From the NCBI GenBank assembly GCA_947480015.1, contig CANKBS010000004.1, positions 62,001 through 126,000 of the forward strand: a stretch of DNA of 64,000 nucleotides, in the 5' to 3' direction. Source of the stretch: Sphingobacteriaceae bacterium. Its GTDB lineage: Bacteria > Bacteroidota > Bacteroidia > B-17B0 > Aurantibacillaceae. The notes under the pieces are model-generated. The model was not told the DNA's origin. It saw only the letters and a list, made by a program, of their open reading frames with translations, and ran no database searches. Both the position numbers and the translations under genes were made by a program. Shown in pieces: positions 43,931-53,763 of this stretch; within the stretch, counting starts at the first letter, position 1, and each line of letters starts with the position of its first letter.

Positions 43931-45015
43931 TAACGCGGGACTTCAATCTTTTTAATCATTTCACGAATGACTTGTTCAATGGTAACACCTTCCATTTCTT
44001 TTTCAGGCGATAAAATAATGCGGTGGCTCAAAACCGGATAACAAACAATTTGGATATCATCAGGGGTCACAAAATCGCGGCCTTTTAATGCGGCAATGGC
44101 TTTGGCGGTTTTTAATATGGCCATGGAAGCCCGAGGCGAAGCGCCTAGAAAAAGACTGCCGTTATTACGGGTTTGATGAACAATGGTGGCAATGTAATCG
44201 ATGAGTTCATTTTTAATGTGTATCCGTTCAATGATATCCAAGCATTTTTCCACATCCAGAGCATGAATAACCGCTTGTACTTGATCAACTTTTTTTTGTG
44301 AGAAATCACTTTTAAAACGCTGTAAAATGGCCACTTCGTTTTTAAGATCGGGATAATCTACTTTTAATTTAAACACAAAACGATCGAGTTGGGCTTCGGG
44401 TAATTTGTAAGTGCCTTCCTGTTCTATAGGGTTTTGTGTGGCAATCACAAAAAAGGGTTTGTCAAGAGCGTACGTTTCACCATCCACAGTAACTTGTTTT
44501 TCCTCCATGGCTTCAAACAGGGCTGCTTGGGTTTTTGCCGGCGAACGATTAATCTCATCAATTAATACAAGATTAGAAAAAATGGGACCTTTTTTAAAAA
44601 CGAATTCTGTTTTTTGCATGTTAAACAAAGTCACGCCAATAAGATCGGAGGGCAAAAGATCGGGGGTAAACTGAATGCGTTTGAATGCGATATTCATGCA
44701 TTGTGAAATTAATTTAGCCATGAGTGTTTTTGCAACCCCGGGAACCCCTTCCAACAAAATATGTCCACCACTAAACATGGCAGCGAGTATGAGTTGAATA
44801 AGCGCATCATTACCAATAATCACTTTTTGAATTTCGTTTTTGGTTTTTTCGTAAATGGAATTTACAAAATCGATTTCCGTTTTTGATGGGGCCGAAACCA
44901 GCATCGTTGGTTCGCTTAAATTCAAATCGGGTAGATGCTGAGAGGCCTGCTCTTTTGCCGGTTCGGAATGTTCGTTTGACGTTGTTTCTTCCGGCGATGG
45001 GTTTTCTATACTCAT
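43930..45015 (-). CDS. MoxR-family AAA+ ATPase
   Basis: Protein of 361 residues. Low-complexity acidic N-terminal 50 residues, then an AAA_3 module: Walker A LLEGVPGVAKTLMAK near residue 95, QFTPDLLPSDLIG, Walker B LVLIDEINRSPAKTQAALFE near 155, sensor 1 FVIATQNPIEQEGTYKLPEA, and a lid with LGASPRASMAILKTAKA. MoxR ATPases are thought to act as chaperones for maturing other complexes. It starts 1 bp after the DUF4350 stop and overlaps the DUF58 gene by 1 bp. Confidence 0.93.
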   Translation of the reverse strand: MSIENPSPEETTSNEHSEPAKEQASQHLPDLNLSEPTMLVSAPSKTEIDFVNSIYEKTKNEIQKVIIGNDALIQLILAAMFSGGHILLEGVPGVAKTLMAKLISQCMNIAFKRIQFTPDLLPSDLIGVTLFNMQKTEFVFKKGPIFSNLVLIDEINRSPAKTQAALFEAMEEKQVTVDGETYALDKPFFVIATQNPIEQEGTYKLPEAQLDRFVFKLKVDYPDLKNEVAILQRFKSDFSQKKVDQVQAVIHALDVEKCLDIIERIHIKNELIDYIATIVHQTRNNGSLFLGASPRASMAILKTAKAIAALKGRDFVTPDDIQIVCYPVLSHRIILSPEKEMEGVTIEQVIREMIKKIEVPR

Positions 45016-45016
45016 A

Positions 45017-46252
45017 TTATTTTCGTTTTTTATGATAATTTTCTATGGCGTTATAAAGATTGATTAATTCATCGGAACTAGCCTCGGCACTGCTACTTAC
45101 ATGCTTGAATTGTTTGAAAAGATTATACAAAATATTCTTAGCGATACCCGAACGTAATGATAACTGGTCGATCAGCTGAGCTTCGGGCATATCGGTTGAA
45201 ATAAAATAACGTGCACGTACCTCTGATAAAAAAATCTGTTGCATTTCGCTCGCAATGTGGTTGTGACCTTTGTTTTGAAAGTACAAAGTACCAATGGCCT
45301 TTGTGTATTCGATAGAAGCATTGGTGTTAAGAGGCATAAGTGGAATAATGCGTTGCTCGCGCTTGGAACGAAACACAAGATATAAAAGAATGGTGATTAA
45401 AAACACATACCATGCCCATTGAAGATAAGGATGCGAAAATAGAAATTTTAGGGGATTGTTATGAGGTGTTTCCGAATTCTTGGTTTGACTGGAGTACTGA
45501 TCATCCCAGTAAACGGGACCGGGATGTAATTGGGATAACATGTTGTTGAGATGCTCATAACCATTGGTACGGATAAGGTAAAAGTTGGTAAATAGAATGG
45601 GATTGGCATGCACAATTATTTTTCCCTTGCCGTGCAGAATATAAAAGGAATTAACATTTGAATCGTTTAAATAAGAAAAGGGTACATAGTTATAATAACT
45701 CAGTGTATCCGCAAAGTACTGTTTTCGATAAACATACCAAGAACGCATGGCTGTATCTTTGAACTGCTGAAAATGGAATTTAAGTTTAACAGGATAAGGC
45801 ACGCGCGCTTTTGTAAAATCGATGTTCACGATGGAATCATGCTGTTCTTTATAATCATATATGGAATCGCTTACCGGCACAAAATAACGAATGAGTGATA
45901 AAGGTGAATAATTACTTGAAATAAGCACCCTGTTCCCTTTTTCAACGTATTTCAGAATCCTCATAGCTCCAATGGAATCCACTTCAAATCCGGTACCCAC
46001 AAAAATCATCGTGCTGTTACTTTGGTTTGTATCCAACTCCTCGTAAGCCTGATTATAAATTAACGTTGTTTTCTGTTTACGGTTTTTAATGATGTCATAA
46101 AAAAGTTTTAATCCGTATGGTTGTTCATTGCTCTTTTTGTATTCAACGCTCCAGTCGTATTTTGGAAAATAATTGTTCTTATAATAGATAAATGCAACAA
46201 TGCTACCAACAATGATCAAAACAATTAGTATGAGTGCGCCCATTCTATTCAT
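45017..46252 (-). CDS. DUF4350 domain membrane protein
   Basis: Protein of 411 residues with one N-terminal helix (residues 5-25), an exposed domain (about 30-255; QPYGLKLFYDIIKNRKQKTT, then YVEKGNRVLISSNYSPLSL) matching DUF4350, a second helix around 280-297, and a cytoplasmic C-terminal helical part (TNASIEYTKAIGTLYFQNKG HN type). Genes of this kind are regular members of MoxR-DUF58 clusters. It overlaps the DUF4129 gene by 8 bp. Biochemical role unknown. Confidence 0.82.
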   Translation of the reverse strand: MNRMGALILIVLIIVGSIVAFIYYKNNYFPKYDWSVEYKKSNEQPYGLKLFYDIIKNRKQKTTLIYNQAYEELDTNQSNSTMIFVGTGFEVDSIGAMRILKYVEKGNRVLISSNYSPLSLIRYFVPVSDSIYDYKEQHDSIVNIDFTKARVPYPVKLKFHFQQFKDTAMRSWYVYRKQYFADTLSYYNYVPFSYLNDSNVNSFYILHGKGKIIVHANPILFTNFYLIRTNGYEHLNNMLSQLHPGPVYWDDQYSSQTKNSETPHNNPLKFLFSHPYLQWAWYVFLITILLYLVFRSKREQRIIPLMPLNTNASIEYTKAIGTLYFQNKGHNHIASEMQQIFLSEVRARYFISTDMPEAQLIDQLSLRSGIAKNILYNLFKQFKHVSSSAEASSDELINLYNAIENYHKKRK

Positions 46253-46907
46253 GAGGCATCAGTTTTTTTTGCATAGCTTGATAAACAGGTTCAGTAAGCG
46301 AATAGCGGTATTCATTTAAAGGATGTTCACCATACCAAAACGTTTCGAAACTTAAAATAATCTCTTTAAACTGGTCGGCCAAAAGTTTATCCTGCAGTTC
46401 GGTATAATATTCCCAATTCGTTTTTTCTTTGGCCCAAGTAATTTTGTTGGATTGCGATAACAATTTGATGATGATTAAAAAATTTAAACGCAAAGCAATG
46501 CGGTAATTTTTAACCAGCAGGGCTTCTTTTAGAAGATCTTCCAGATTGACTTCATGTATATTATCTTCAATCTCTTCCATCGAATCAATGGTGACAACTT
46601 TTTCAGACAGGTCTGAATTAATTTTAAAACTGTTAAATACCCTTACAAAAAGAAAACCAACCAGCACTAATACTAAAAAGTAAATAAGGTATTTGTAATC
46701 CGACAAGGTAGAATCCGAGCGAAGTGTCGACTTTACCTTTTCAATCTTTTTGTTATCCGGACTGATAAAGGTTTCGGTGTAATCGATGCCTTTCGTTACT
46801 TCCTGCCATTCTTTTTGATTCAGGCGCATCACCGTATCCTTCTGAGCCTGCTGCTTGGGCGCCAAGGCGAAAAAAAACAGCAGCAAAAGTAAGCGATACG
46901 AACTCAT
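46245..46907 (-). CDS. DUF4129 domain membrane protein
   Basis: Protein of 220 residues: signal peptide or first helix (residues 1-20), a short exposed part, a helix near 72-90, and a C-terminal helical domain (ALRLNFLIIIKLLSQSN, NWEYYTELQDKL, FETFWYGEHPLNEYRYS) typical of DUF4129. It overlaps the SpoIIM gene by 4 bp and DUF4350 by 8 bp, so all are translationally coupled. Role unknown, part of the MoxR system. Confidence 0.82.
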   Translation of the reverse strand: MSSYRLLLLLFFFALAPKQQAQKDTVMRLNQKEWQEVTKGIDYTETFISPDNKKIEKVKSTLRSDSTLSDYKYLIYFLVLVLVGFLFVRVFNSFKINSDLSEKVVTIDSMEEIEDNIHEVNLEDLLKEALLVKNYRIALRLNFLIIIKLLSQSNKITWAKEKTNWEYYTELQDKLLADQFKEIILSFETFWYGEHPLNEYRYSLTEPVYQAMQKKLMPHE

Positions 46908-48730
46908 TTGTTAACGGCTATTTTTTTAATTTTTGCAATTAGGTGCTTAGCTGTGTAGGCCTCCTTTAAGGTGTAGAATAATAAACTAGTTGAAATGATA
47001 GATAAACACAGGTATAAAAAGAAACTTAAAAAACTTTGAAGCGCAATAAAACCAAATGAAATTTTTGTGGCCGTGGCTTCGTCATCGGTGAGTGCCCAAA
47101 CCAAAGCGTCGTTAATAAAAAGTGTACGAAGTCCATAGAGGGCTGTAGAATAAACAATCAAACTTATTAAGGCAAATGTGCCTGCCGTAAATAAAAACTT
47201 TGACCAAGACTGGCCAATTAGACCGGCAGCGTAGGAGATGGATTCATAAAAATTGAGATCTTGATAGCGCGAAACACAGGCCACAAAAATAAGGAATGGC
47301 AAAAGAATTTGAGCTGCTGCAAAAGTATAATCAACATTCGAGTAAATGATAAAAGAAAAAAGCAGAGCGGCTAAAAACACCGAGAAAAGGGTTCTAAAAA
47401 TAGGCGGAGATTGAATCCTGGAATCCAGATCAGCGGCAATGGTCAATTTGCGTGTGAGAAAAATGAGCGATAAGAAGCCGATGCCAAAAAACGAAAAGAG
47501 TAATAGAATGCCTAAAAAAGGATTTTCATTAAAGTTAAACATCACATCGGAATTGAAAGTGGTGTTTTCATAAGCATGAAAAAGGTTCAGTGGATTGTAA
47601 GCCACTAAAAATGCACAAATGAATGCCGGAAAAAATATAAGACGACCGAAGAACAAAAAATTTGCAAAAAGTAAACGAAAAGTTTCAGTCATAATTTTTA
47701 CACTCGAAAAAATCTCTGAAGGGTCAAATTCAACCGGTGGTTTATAAACTAAGGTAGTACGATTTGTTATGTTTTCTAAGTCAGCCTGTTTGGCTAGCCT
47801 TCTGGGATAGAAGAAAAAGTAAAGAAAAATAAAAGCGAAGGAGAGTAAAATAAAAATAAAACGAACGGCATCTGGAATATCAGTGTGCCGCGTTAAAAAG
47901 CCTTCAATAAAAGCCGCCAGAAAGGTGATTGGGGTAACCGCCATAATTATTTTAAGGCCATTCATCCCACTGAGTTTAAAAGCCTGAAAACGCGAATGGG
48001 TGCCGGGAAATAGCAAGCCCTTGCCTAAGGTTAATCCCGCCCCCCCACTCAATATAATAGCTGATATTTCTAAGGCGCCATGGGTCCAAATGGTGAGGAA
48101 AGAAGGCCAGAATAAGCCACGTTCGATGAAAAAATATTGAAACACACCAACCATTACACCATTAAATATCATAATTACCAGCGAACCGATGGCCATAAAG
48201 ATGCCTGAGAAAAAGGTGAGAAAATCAACTTTAAGGTTGTTATATAAGATGGGCAGAAAGGTTTGGAGTTCGCTTTCTGACTTGTATACGGCCATGGGAT
48301 CACCTTTAGCTATATTTTCGTTGGTCATATTTACATAATCATTGCTTAAGATTGCACTTGCAAAATTTTTATCTTGCATACTGGTTACCACACCTAAAAG
48401 AAAGCAAGCCACAAATACGAGAAAAGAAATGAGCATGGCTCGGCGCGCGTGATACATGGTAAGGGGCAGATCTTTTTTCCAGAAATTAGCAAAAGCAGCC
48501 ATTCCTTTTTTTTGTGATTTATTCAGGTCGTTAAAAAGAAGTTTGGCAATGCCATTTAAATACAATTTAACCGAGCGGTTTTTGTAAAAAGTGCGGGCAT
48601 AAGAAAGATCGTCAGTAATCTGAACAAAAAGTTTAGCAGTTTTTGAAGGGTCGAGCTCTTTTTTTAGGAGATTATTTTCAAAGTCCAGCCACTTTTCTTT
48701 ATTTTGCTCAATAAATTCGGATTCTTTCAT
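46904..48730 (-). CDS. stage II sporulation protein M (SpoIIM)-like membrane protein
   Basis: Protein of 608 residues from the ATG at 48730 (the frame is open to a TTG at 48754). N-terminal soluble helical part (1-100), then about ten hydrophobic helices. The SpoIIM/DUF95 signature is seen in FLTIWTHGALEISAIILSGG (near 215) with GLTLGKGLLFPGTHSR after it. In this phylum the family has no link to spores; it travels with MoxR/DUF58 genes and RDD proteins. It heads the operon and is divergent from the RDD gene, with only 36 bp between. Confidence 0.85.
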   Translation of the reverse strand: MKESEFIEQNKEKWLDFENNLLKKELDPSKTAKLFVQITDDLSYARTFYKNRSVKLYLNGIAKLLFNDLNKSQKKGMAAFANFWKKDLPLTMYHARRAMLISFLVFVACFLLGVVTSMQDKNFASAILSNDYVNMTNENIAKGDPMAVYKSESELQTFLPILYNNLKVDFLTFFSGIFMAIGSLVIMIFNGVMVGVFQYFFIERGLFWPSFLTIWTHGALEISAIILSGGAGLTLGKGLLFPGTHSRFQAFKLSGMNGLKIIMAVTPITFLAAFIEGFLTRHTDIPDAVRFIFILLSFAFIFLYFFFYPRRLAKQADLENITNRTTLVYKPPVEFDPSEIFSSVKIMTETFRLLFANFLFFGRLIFFPAFICAFLVAYNPLNLFHAYENTTFNSDVMFNFNENPFLGILLLFSFFGIGFLSLIFLTRKLTIAADLDSRIQSPPIFRTLFSVFLAALLFSFIIYSNVDYTFAAAQILLPFLIFVACVSRYQDLNFYESISYAAGLIGQSWSKFLFTAGTFALISLIVYSTALYGLRTLFINDALVWALTDDEATATKISFGFIALQSFLSFFLYLCLSIISTSLLFYTLKEAYTAKHLIAKIKKIAVNK

Positions 48731-48766
48731 TGGAGAATTATGCGAGTGCCCCAATTTACATAAAAA

Positions 48767-49489
48767 TTGAAGAACATAGAAATAACCACTTCACAAAATG
48801 TGACCATACAATACGGACTTGCTTCCGTATGGGAAAGAGCGCTTGCCCTTTTTATAGATATGCTTGTTATGACGGCAGTTTCGCTTCTTTTATGGGGAAT
48901 TCAATCCTTGCTTATCCCTTCGGCTTTTGAGCTGGCTATGTATTTTACCATAGCCCCTTTTGTGTTATTGTATAGTTTAGCTTTTGAGCAATTAAACAAT
49001 GGCCAATCTATAGGGAAGACGGCTTTAAAAATACGGGTAATCCGTATGGATGGCGAAAAAATTAATTTCCTCGATTACCTGATGCGTTGGATTTTTAGGG
49101 CCCTCGATATTTATGCTTCTTTAGGAGGGGTGGCCATTCTAAGTATCGTTTCTTCGTCTTATAGTCAGCGTTTAGGCGATTTGTTAGCGAATACCGTGGT
49201 GGTGAATGTGGGGCAAACAGAACGCATGCGTTTAGAGAATTTATTGCGACTTAATAAAATGAGCCAATATAAGGTCACATACCCCCAAGTGATTAAAATG
49301 CCGGAAGAAGCCATGCTTATTGTGAAGGAGACCATTACCAAACAAAACAAATTGAAGAATGCCGCTCACGACGAGGCGCTCGACCTGTTGGTGGCAAAAA
49401 TGATGAAAGAGCTCAAATTAAAAGCGCCTGAAGACAATGAGGCGTTTTTAAAAACCTTGTTACGGGATTATATTGTTTTAACACGTTAA
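48767..49489 (+). CDS. RDD-family membrane protein
   Basis: Protein of 240 residues. It begins IEITTSQNVTIQYGLASV, the usual opening of this family, then an RDD domain: WERALALFIDM (R and D), two helices, NNGQSIGKTALKIRVIR, and FLDYLMRWIFRALD before a last helix, and SQRLGDLLANTVVV. The hydrophilic tail (155-240) is helical. The start must be TTG at 48767, because no ATG precedes the conserved N-terminus. Divergent from the SpoIIM gene; the pair is a common arrangement in MoxR clusters. Confidence 0.85.
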   Translation: MKNIEITTSQNVTIQYGLASVWERALALFIDMLVMTAVSLLLWGIQSLLIPSAFELAMYFTIAPFVLLYSLAFEQLNNGQSIGKTALKIRVIRMDGEKINFLDYLMRWIFRALDIYASLGGVAILSIVSSSYSQRLGDLLANTVVVNVGQTERMRLENLLRLNKMSQYKVTYPQVIKMPEEAMLIVKETITKQNKLKNAAHDEALDLLVAKMMKELKLKAPEDNEAFLKTLLRDYIVLTR

Positions 49490-49621
49490 CGATCGCATCG
49501 TAAATGATCCTTCATAGGAGCAGGTGACTGAATAAGCATGGCGTTTATTTCTTAACTTAGCTTAGCCTAAAACTTAATGGCGTAGATAGCAAGATGATAA
49601 CACCTTCAACGTATACTGGTA

Positions 49622-52012
49622 ATGAAATGGCTTAAACGCATCTTTCTGGCACTTTTTGTGTTTTTTGTTGTGATCACCGGCGCCGTGTTCTTACTGATTG
49701 CCATTTACAAAGGCGATATGGCAGAAATGCTAAAAGATAATTTAAAACAAAATTATGGCCTTGAGTTAAAGGTGGCTGATGTAAAAGTTTCTTTTTTTAG
49801 TAACTGGCCCCGCGCTTCGGTTGAATTAAAAGAAATCAGACTATCATCAACCATTAATGCAGCTGGGCACACCGAACTGCTTAAGGCGGCTAGCCTATCG
49901 CTTTCTTTTAATTTGAGAAAGTTAGTGCAAAAACAATTCATTGTTAAATCCATTTCATTAAAAGATGCCGAAATAAACTTAATTAAGTATGCCGACGGCA
50001 CTAAAAATTTTGAATTTAAAAAACCAAAAAGCGATACACATGCCGATGGGTCAGGAATAAAATTTGAAGTAAACCAGGTGAGTATTAAAAACACCTTGTT
50101 TCATTATTTAAATGAAGAGAGATGTCAAAATATCGGCTTCAATTTTAAGGATAATAACATAACAGTTAAAAATTATCAAGATGGGGTAAGGGCTGAATTC
50201 AAGGGAAAAACCTTGGTTGAAGGGCTTATGTTTAATCCGGATAAAGGGGAGTTTTTAAAAAACACCCGCTGCATTTTTAACCTAAATTTAACTTACTTTA
50301 AAAACACAAAAAGTATTTGTGTGCAACCACCTTCTTATGTTGAAATTGAAGGACAACGCCATCAACTGACTGCACTCATTGACCTTACCGATAATAAAAA
50401 ATTAGCTCTTATCATTCAAAGTAGTGGCATAAAAGCCGAGAGAGCCGCCGCGTTGCTCACTCCAAAAATAAGAAAAGCACTTTCAAACTTTGAAGTTAAA
50501 CGCCCACTCGATGCCAAAGTGGTAGTCCTTATTAATCTTGGCAAAAAAGAAGAACCTATTTTGTTGGCCGAAATCATTGGTAGGCACTGCGATTTGAATA
50601 TTGGCAGGAGCAAGATCCCCTATTCGGATTTAAGTTTTGTGGGGAAGATTACCAGCCTGCATCAAAGCCGCACCAAAGGTGATATGGAACACGGAAAGAT
50701 CGTATTTACTCCAATTAAAGGAAATGTTTATGATTTTCCTTTTACTGCCAATGTAATTGTTTCGAATTTGCTATATCCGCAAATTAGCATCGATGCCGGC
50801 CTATTTATTGACGCTACGAAAATAAAATTTAAACTGGCACAGGACTTTGCACTGAAAGGAACCGCCAAAGCATTGATAAGTTATGTTGGTCCTGCCGATC
50901 ATTTGAATAAAGAAAACTTCTTAGATAATGAAATGCACTTAAAAGCGGAAGTGCTTTTTACTAATTTGAGTTACCGGGAGCTCGATCAGCGCACAAGCTA
51001 TTTGGTAAATGGCAAAGCGATTGTAATTAATAAAGATTTAACCTTTGAAAATTTAAAATTAAGAAGCAATTTGGGTGATGCTGATCTAAAAGGCAAAGCC
51101 ATTAATTTTATACCCTATGTTTTAGGATTTACGGCTAAATTAAAGGCTGAAGTTAATGCAAGCACCGAACAATTAGATCTCAATCCTCTTTTGAATCGTG
51201 ACGAGAAGAGTAATGGAAAATCTAAAAAGCAACATTCATCGGGAAAAATAGCGCACAGTGATTTTGAATTGGGCATCAACATTTTTGCTAAAAAATTACG
51301 TGTCAGAAAAGTTACTGCTCAACAGGCTAGATTACATTTCGTTTATAAAAACAATACCATTGACGTAAAATCACTTAGCATGAATACCTGTGAGGGCCAA
51401 TTACAGGCAAAAGCAATGATCTCTGATCTAAAAAAAGTAACTGGTGAAGTATCGTTACAAAATGTAAACGTGAGTGCTTTATTTAAAGAATTTGAAAATT
51501 TTGGTCAAGATGCCATTTCAAGTGAAAATTTACAAGGTACCATGTTTGTAGACACAAAATTTAAATTTGAACTGAATGACGATAGGCAGATTAGAGGCGA
51601 GACGATGAGTGGCGAAGTAAAATTGAAATTAAATGAAGGCCATTTGCTTAATTATGAACCCATACAAAATTTGTCCAATTTTCTTTTCAGAAACCGCGAT
51701 TTAAATGATATTGTTTTTACCGAATTAAATGAAAAGTTTAAAGTAAGAGGCTATGATATGGAAATTGAAGAATTGGAAATCGGTTCTAATGTGTTGAACT
51801 TGTATGTGGTGAATGGGATATACAGCGTGAAAGGCAATTCGAGTATTAATATTTTGGTTCCTTGGTCAAATTTAAAAAGACGCGGTAAAAATTATATCCC
51901 TAAAAATACCGGTGAGAGCGCTGAAAACATAAAGGGTGTAAAACTCAATTTTTTTGGCGAGAATAAGAAGATGAAGATATCTTTCGGACATAAGGAGATT
52001 AGGCACTTATAA
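49622..52012 (+). CDS. AsmA-family protein
   Basis: Protein of 796 residues with one N-terminal helix (about 6-28), then the AsmA N-terminal pattern (YGLELKVADVKVSFFSNWPR, SVELKEIRLSS, IVKSISLKDAEINLIKYADG). A long beta-rich region follows, and a C-terminal AsmA_2-like part (GEVSLQNVNVSALFKEFENF, GQDAISSENLQGTMFVDTKF). AsmA-like proteins are anchored in the inner membrane, reach through the periplasm as beta-taco bridges and are linked to phospholipid transport. Monocistronic. It is one of two very long beta-rich envelope proteins in the window (the other is 26097-30596). Confidence 0.85.
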   Translation: MKWLKRIFLALFVFFVVITGAVFLLIAIYKGDMAEMLKDNLKQNYGLELKVADVKVSFFSNWPRASVELKEIRLSSTINAAGHTELLKAASLSLSFNLRKLVQKQFIVKSISLKDAEINLIKYADGTKNFEFKKPKSDTHADGSGIKFEVNQVSIKNTLFHYLNEERCQNIGFNFKDNNITVKNYQDGVRAEFKGKTLVEGLMFNPDKGEFLKNTRCIFNLNLTYFKNTKSICVQPPSYVEIEGQRHQLTALIDLTDNKKLALIIQSSGIKAERAAALLTPKIRKALSNFEVKRPLDAKVVVLINLGKKEEPILLAEIIGRHCDLNIGRSKIPYSDLSFVGKITSLHQSRTKGDMEHGKIVFTPIKGNVYDFPFTANVIVSNLLYPQISIDAGLFIDATKIKFKLAQDFALKGTAKALISYVGPADHLNKENFLDNEMHLKAEVLFTNLSYRELDQRTSYLVNGKAIVINKDLTFENLKLRSNLGDADLKGKAINFIPYVLGFTAKLKAEVNASTEQLDLNPLLNRDEKSNGKSKKQHSSGKIAHSDFELGINIFAKKLRVRKVTAQQARLHFVYKNNTIDVKSLSMNTCEGQLQAKAMISDLKKVTGEVSLQNVNVSALFKEFENFGQDAISSENLQGTMFVDTKFKFELNDDRQIRGETMSGEVKLKLNEGHLLNYEPIQNLSNFLFRNRDLNDIVFTELNEKFKVRGYDMEIEELEIGSNVLNLYVVNGIYSVKGNSSINILVPWSNLKRRGKNYIPKNTGESAENIKGVKLNFFGENKKMKISFGHKEIRHL

Positions 52013-52069
52013 TCACTATTTAATCTCAGGATGACATAAATGAGCTACAAAGCATCGTGTAAGCTGAGA

Positions 52070-53716
52070 TTACCTAAAATAAGTATTCAAAGGTTCTGAA
52101 ATGCAGGAATTGGTCTGATTGATTTGTAGCAATTCGCAAACCGTTGGGGCAATCTGGGTAATGGTGATGTAATTAAAGTTCAGTCCTTTTTTAATCCCGT
52201 TTCCATAAAAAATTATCGGCACATGTGTATCATAATTATAACCGGCACCGTGGGTAGTTCCTTTTTCCGAATAGTCCATCCAAGCAGCTTGGTAAACAAA
52301 ACTAACATGTCCGCTTAGTTTATGATTGTAACCGTTTTGTAACAAGGAGGGCAAATTATTTTGCGCAAAAGCTTCATTTCTTAAAACACTTGAAGGATAG
52401 GCTTCGGCAATGCCTTTGAGGCTAATTAAAAAAGCACAAAGATCTGTTTCAACTTTATTTTTGTCCAGTTTCAATTCTCTTAATTTCTCTTCATTTAAAA
52501 ACACCTGCTCATTGCTAATATTAGCTAAAAGCAAGGTGTCGCCATACGTTGATTTAAAATAGGATTTCACTTCTTTAGTTACTTTCGATTCTTTTAAATA
52601 ACCGGCCGGAATTTTTGAATCCAATAAATGTGCCGGCACATCAGCTCCTCCATGATCGGCAGTTAAAAAAACCGTATAATTGTTTTTACCAACTTCTTTG
52701 TCCAATGCATTCAATAAATCTTCAAGTTCTTTGTCGAGGCGTAAATAAATGTCCTCAGTTTCTATGGCGCGAGGGCCGTAGTAGTGACCGATATAATCGG
52801 GACTTGAAAAACTAATACACAAAAGGTCGCAGTCGTTATCTTTGCCTAATTTCTCGCTGCGCAGGCATTCCAAGGACAGTTCCTTAGTAATGGTATTGCC
52901 AAAAGGGGTCATTTTTAAAACTCCGAAACTGTTTTTATTGAGATAAGATTTGTATTCATAAGGGAAAACCGCTTTCTCTTTTTTGTTTGGAGCGGCTTCG
53001 TAATTATTTTCATCGGCAATGGAATTCGTATAGCTCTCAATTGGATAAAGTGTTGACCAGCCTTTTTGTAAATAGCTGGCAGGTAATTTTTTGTCGTTAA
53101 AATTCGTTAGCCATATAGGTAATTCTTTCATATACCAGGTAGAAGAAATAAAATTACCACTGGCATCATCGTACCAGAAAGCAGCATTGGCCGCGTGACC
53201 AGCCGGCAGTATGGCAGACCGGTCTTTTAATGCAATACCAAAAACCTTCGAACCTTTGTTGCTGCTCATGATTAATTCATCACCAATGGTTGAACTTAGC
53301 TGGTTGTGAGGCGACATTTGACCGCTTGTACTATCACTTCCAACCGATCGTACCGAAGTATCACTCACACAGTATTGCATGGTAGAATTGTTTTTGTTAT
53401 ACCAGTCGTTGGCAATAATGCCATGGGTTCGTGGTGTAGCACCGGTGTAAATACTGCAATGGCCAGGACCGGTATACGTGGGAATATAATTGTAATGAGC
53501 GTTCTTAAAATAATAACCCTCATTAATGAGGCGTTTAAAACCACCGGCACCAAAACGATCCCAATAACGGTAAATGTAATCGTTGCGCATTTGATCAACC
53601 ACGATGCCTACCACGAGTTTGGTTTTGGTATCGCCTGGCGTTTTGGTTTGGGAAGAAAGAGGTGTGATCTTACCTAGAATAAAAAGTGTAACAAAAAAAA
53701 GGCTAAGTTGACGCAT
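52070..53716 (-). CDS. pafA: PafA-type alkaline phosphatase
   Basis: Exported phosphomonoesterase of 548 residues, signal peptide 1-23. Active-site elements of PafA/NPP-like alkaline phosphatases are all there: Asp in GIVVDQMRND (residue 41), nucleophile Thr in YTGPGHCSIYTG (residue 82), Asn in GIIANDWY 21 residues later, Lys and Arg in ALKDRSAILPAG, SSPDYIGHYYGP, LTADHGGADVP, and the last His in GTTHGAGYNYDTHVP. The K-x-R pair is specific for monoesterase PafA. It would release phosphate from organic phosphate outside the inner membrane. No Pho-type regulator is nearby. Confidence 0.85.
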   Translation of the reverse strand: MRQLSLFFVTLFILGKITPLSSQTKTPGDTKTKLVVGIVVDQMRNDYIYRYWDRFGAGGFKRLINEGYYFKNAHYNYIPTYTGPGHCSIYTGATPRTHGIIANDWYNKNNSTMQYCVSDTSVRSVGSDSTSGQMSPHNQLSSTIGDELIMSSNKGSKVFGIALKDRSAILPAGHAANAAFWYDDASGNFISSTWYMKELPIWLTNFNDKKLPASYLQKGWSTLYPIESYTNSIADENNYEAAPNKKEKAVFPYEYKSYLNKNSFGVLKMTPFGNTITKELSLECLRSEKLGKDNDCDLLCISFSSPDYIGHYYGPRAIETEDIYLRLDKELEDLLNALDKEVGKNNYTVFLTADHGGADVPAHLLDSKIPAGYLKESKVTKEVKSYFKSTYGDTLLLANISNEQVFLNEEKLRELKLDKNKVETDLCAFLISLKGIAEAYPSSVLRNEAFAQNNLPSLLQNGYNHKLSGHVSFVYQAAWMDYSEKGTTHGAGYNYDTHVPIIFYGNGIKKGLNFNYITITQIAPTVCELLQINQTNSCISEPLNTYFR

Positions 53717-53763
53717 GGGATATAAATGGTTGATTGGTATGAATAAAATGAATTTTCAAAACA

